Below, in pieces: positions 6,011 through 6,161 of a DNA stretch of 6,161 nt. Location of the stretch: positions 1-6,161 of the forward strand of contig JAUHZM010000192.1 in the NCBI GenBank assembly GCA_030426005.1. The letters are read 5' to 3'. The position numbers and the translations under genes were made by a program. Numbering within the stretch: position 1 is the stretch's first letter; each line of letters starts with the position of its first letter. The notes below the pieces were generated by a model. It was not told where the DNA came from, searched no databases, and saw nothing but the letters and a program-made list of their open reading frames with translations. Source of the DNA: Gammaproteobacteria bacterium. Lineage in GTDB: Bacteria > Pseudomonadota > Gammaproteobacteria > Arenicellales > Arenicellaceae.

Positions 6011-6161
6011 ATGAAACACCTACTCCTGTCCGTTTTTCTGATCAGCGCCCTGTCTCTTAGTCTTAGTGCACGTGCAGACACACCAAGTTTTACTTATGTT
6101 GGCTTAGAATATGTGGCTTCTGGCAGCCTTGAGGTCTCTGACGATACCACTTCAGTCGACC
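6011..6161 (+). CDS. Exported protein, probable outer-membrane beta-barrel, N-terminal part only
   Basis: Fifty codons are visible before the right edge cuts the gene. Residues 1-22 form a clear Sec signal peptide: Lys2, a hydrophobic core rich in Leu and Ser, and a cut after A-R-A at 22. The mature protein starts DTPSFTYVGLEYVASGSLEV, with alternating aromatic and small residues (F-x-Y-x-G-x-E-Y) as in the first strand of small outer-membrane barrel proteins, then an acidic, Thr/Ser-rich turn. The signal peptide is certain by eye; the barrel assignment is inferred from about 28 residues. No Shine-Dalgarno sequence precedes the ATG; the leader is A/C-rich. It is transcribed away from the kinase-panB-panC cluster. 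Confidence 0.75.
   Translation, partial: MKHLLLSVFLISALSLSLSARADTPSFTYVGLEYVASGSLEVSDDTTSVD

Overview
This window looks like a chromosomal housekeeping segment of a Gram-negative proteobacterium, most likely a gammaproteobacterium. The clues are two exported proteins with Sec-type signal peptides (one a probable outer-membrane protein), a long SerB with two ACT domains, a panB-panC pair of Escherichia coli-like length, and moderate, roughly balanced base composition. I cannot name a genus. I see no mobile element, phage gene, tRNA, rRNA or CRISPR array. Coding density is high, and the longest stretch without a gene is about 180 bases.

Layout from left to right. A leftward cluster (1-1997) reads in transcription order: a Gfo/Idh/MocA oxidoreductase resembling UDP-GlcNAc 3-dehydrogenases, an exported DUF192 protein whose start overlaps the oxidoreductase stop by 8 bases, and the N-terminal part of an S9-family (prolyl oligopeptidase-like) peptidase cut by the left edge. 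A 178-base divergent region (1998-2175) carries a perfect leftward TATAAT and, for the rightward serB, weak promoter-like boxes around an 8-bp inverted repeat. serB (2176-3396) converges on a second leftward cluster with only 12 bases between the stops. In transcription order that cluster is a deoxynucleoside kinase (5900-5208), panB (5117-4326) and panC (4284-3409). At the right end a divergent exported protein, probably an outer-membrane beta-barrel, begins at 6011 and runs off the window.

Functionally, PanB and PanC supply two of the three dedicated steps to pantothenate (coenzyme A precursor), SerB makes L-serine, and the kinase salvages deoxynucleosides. The left cluster may concern the cell envelope (nucleotide-sugar oxidation, a secreted small protein), but this is inferred from family resemblance only.

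Most of the window is ordinary. The best non-coding signals are a perfect 16-bp palindrome between panB and panC just upstream of the panC ribosome site, and the inverted repeat in front of serB. Several genes use GTG or TTG starts, and most starts lack a clear Shine-Dalgarno sequence. I found no convincing undescribed multi-gene system.
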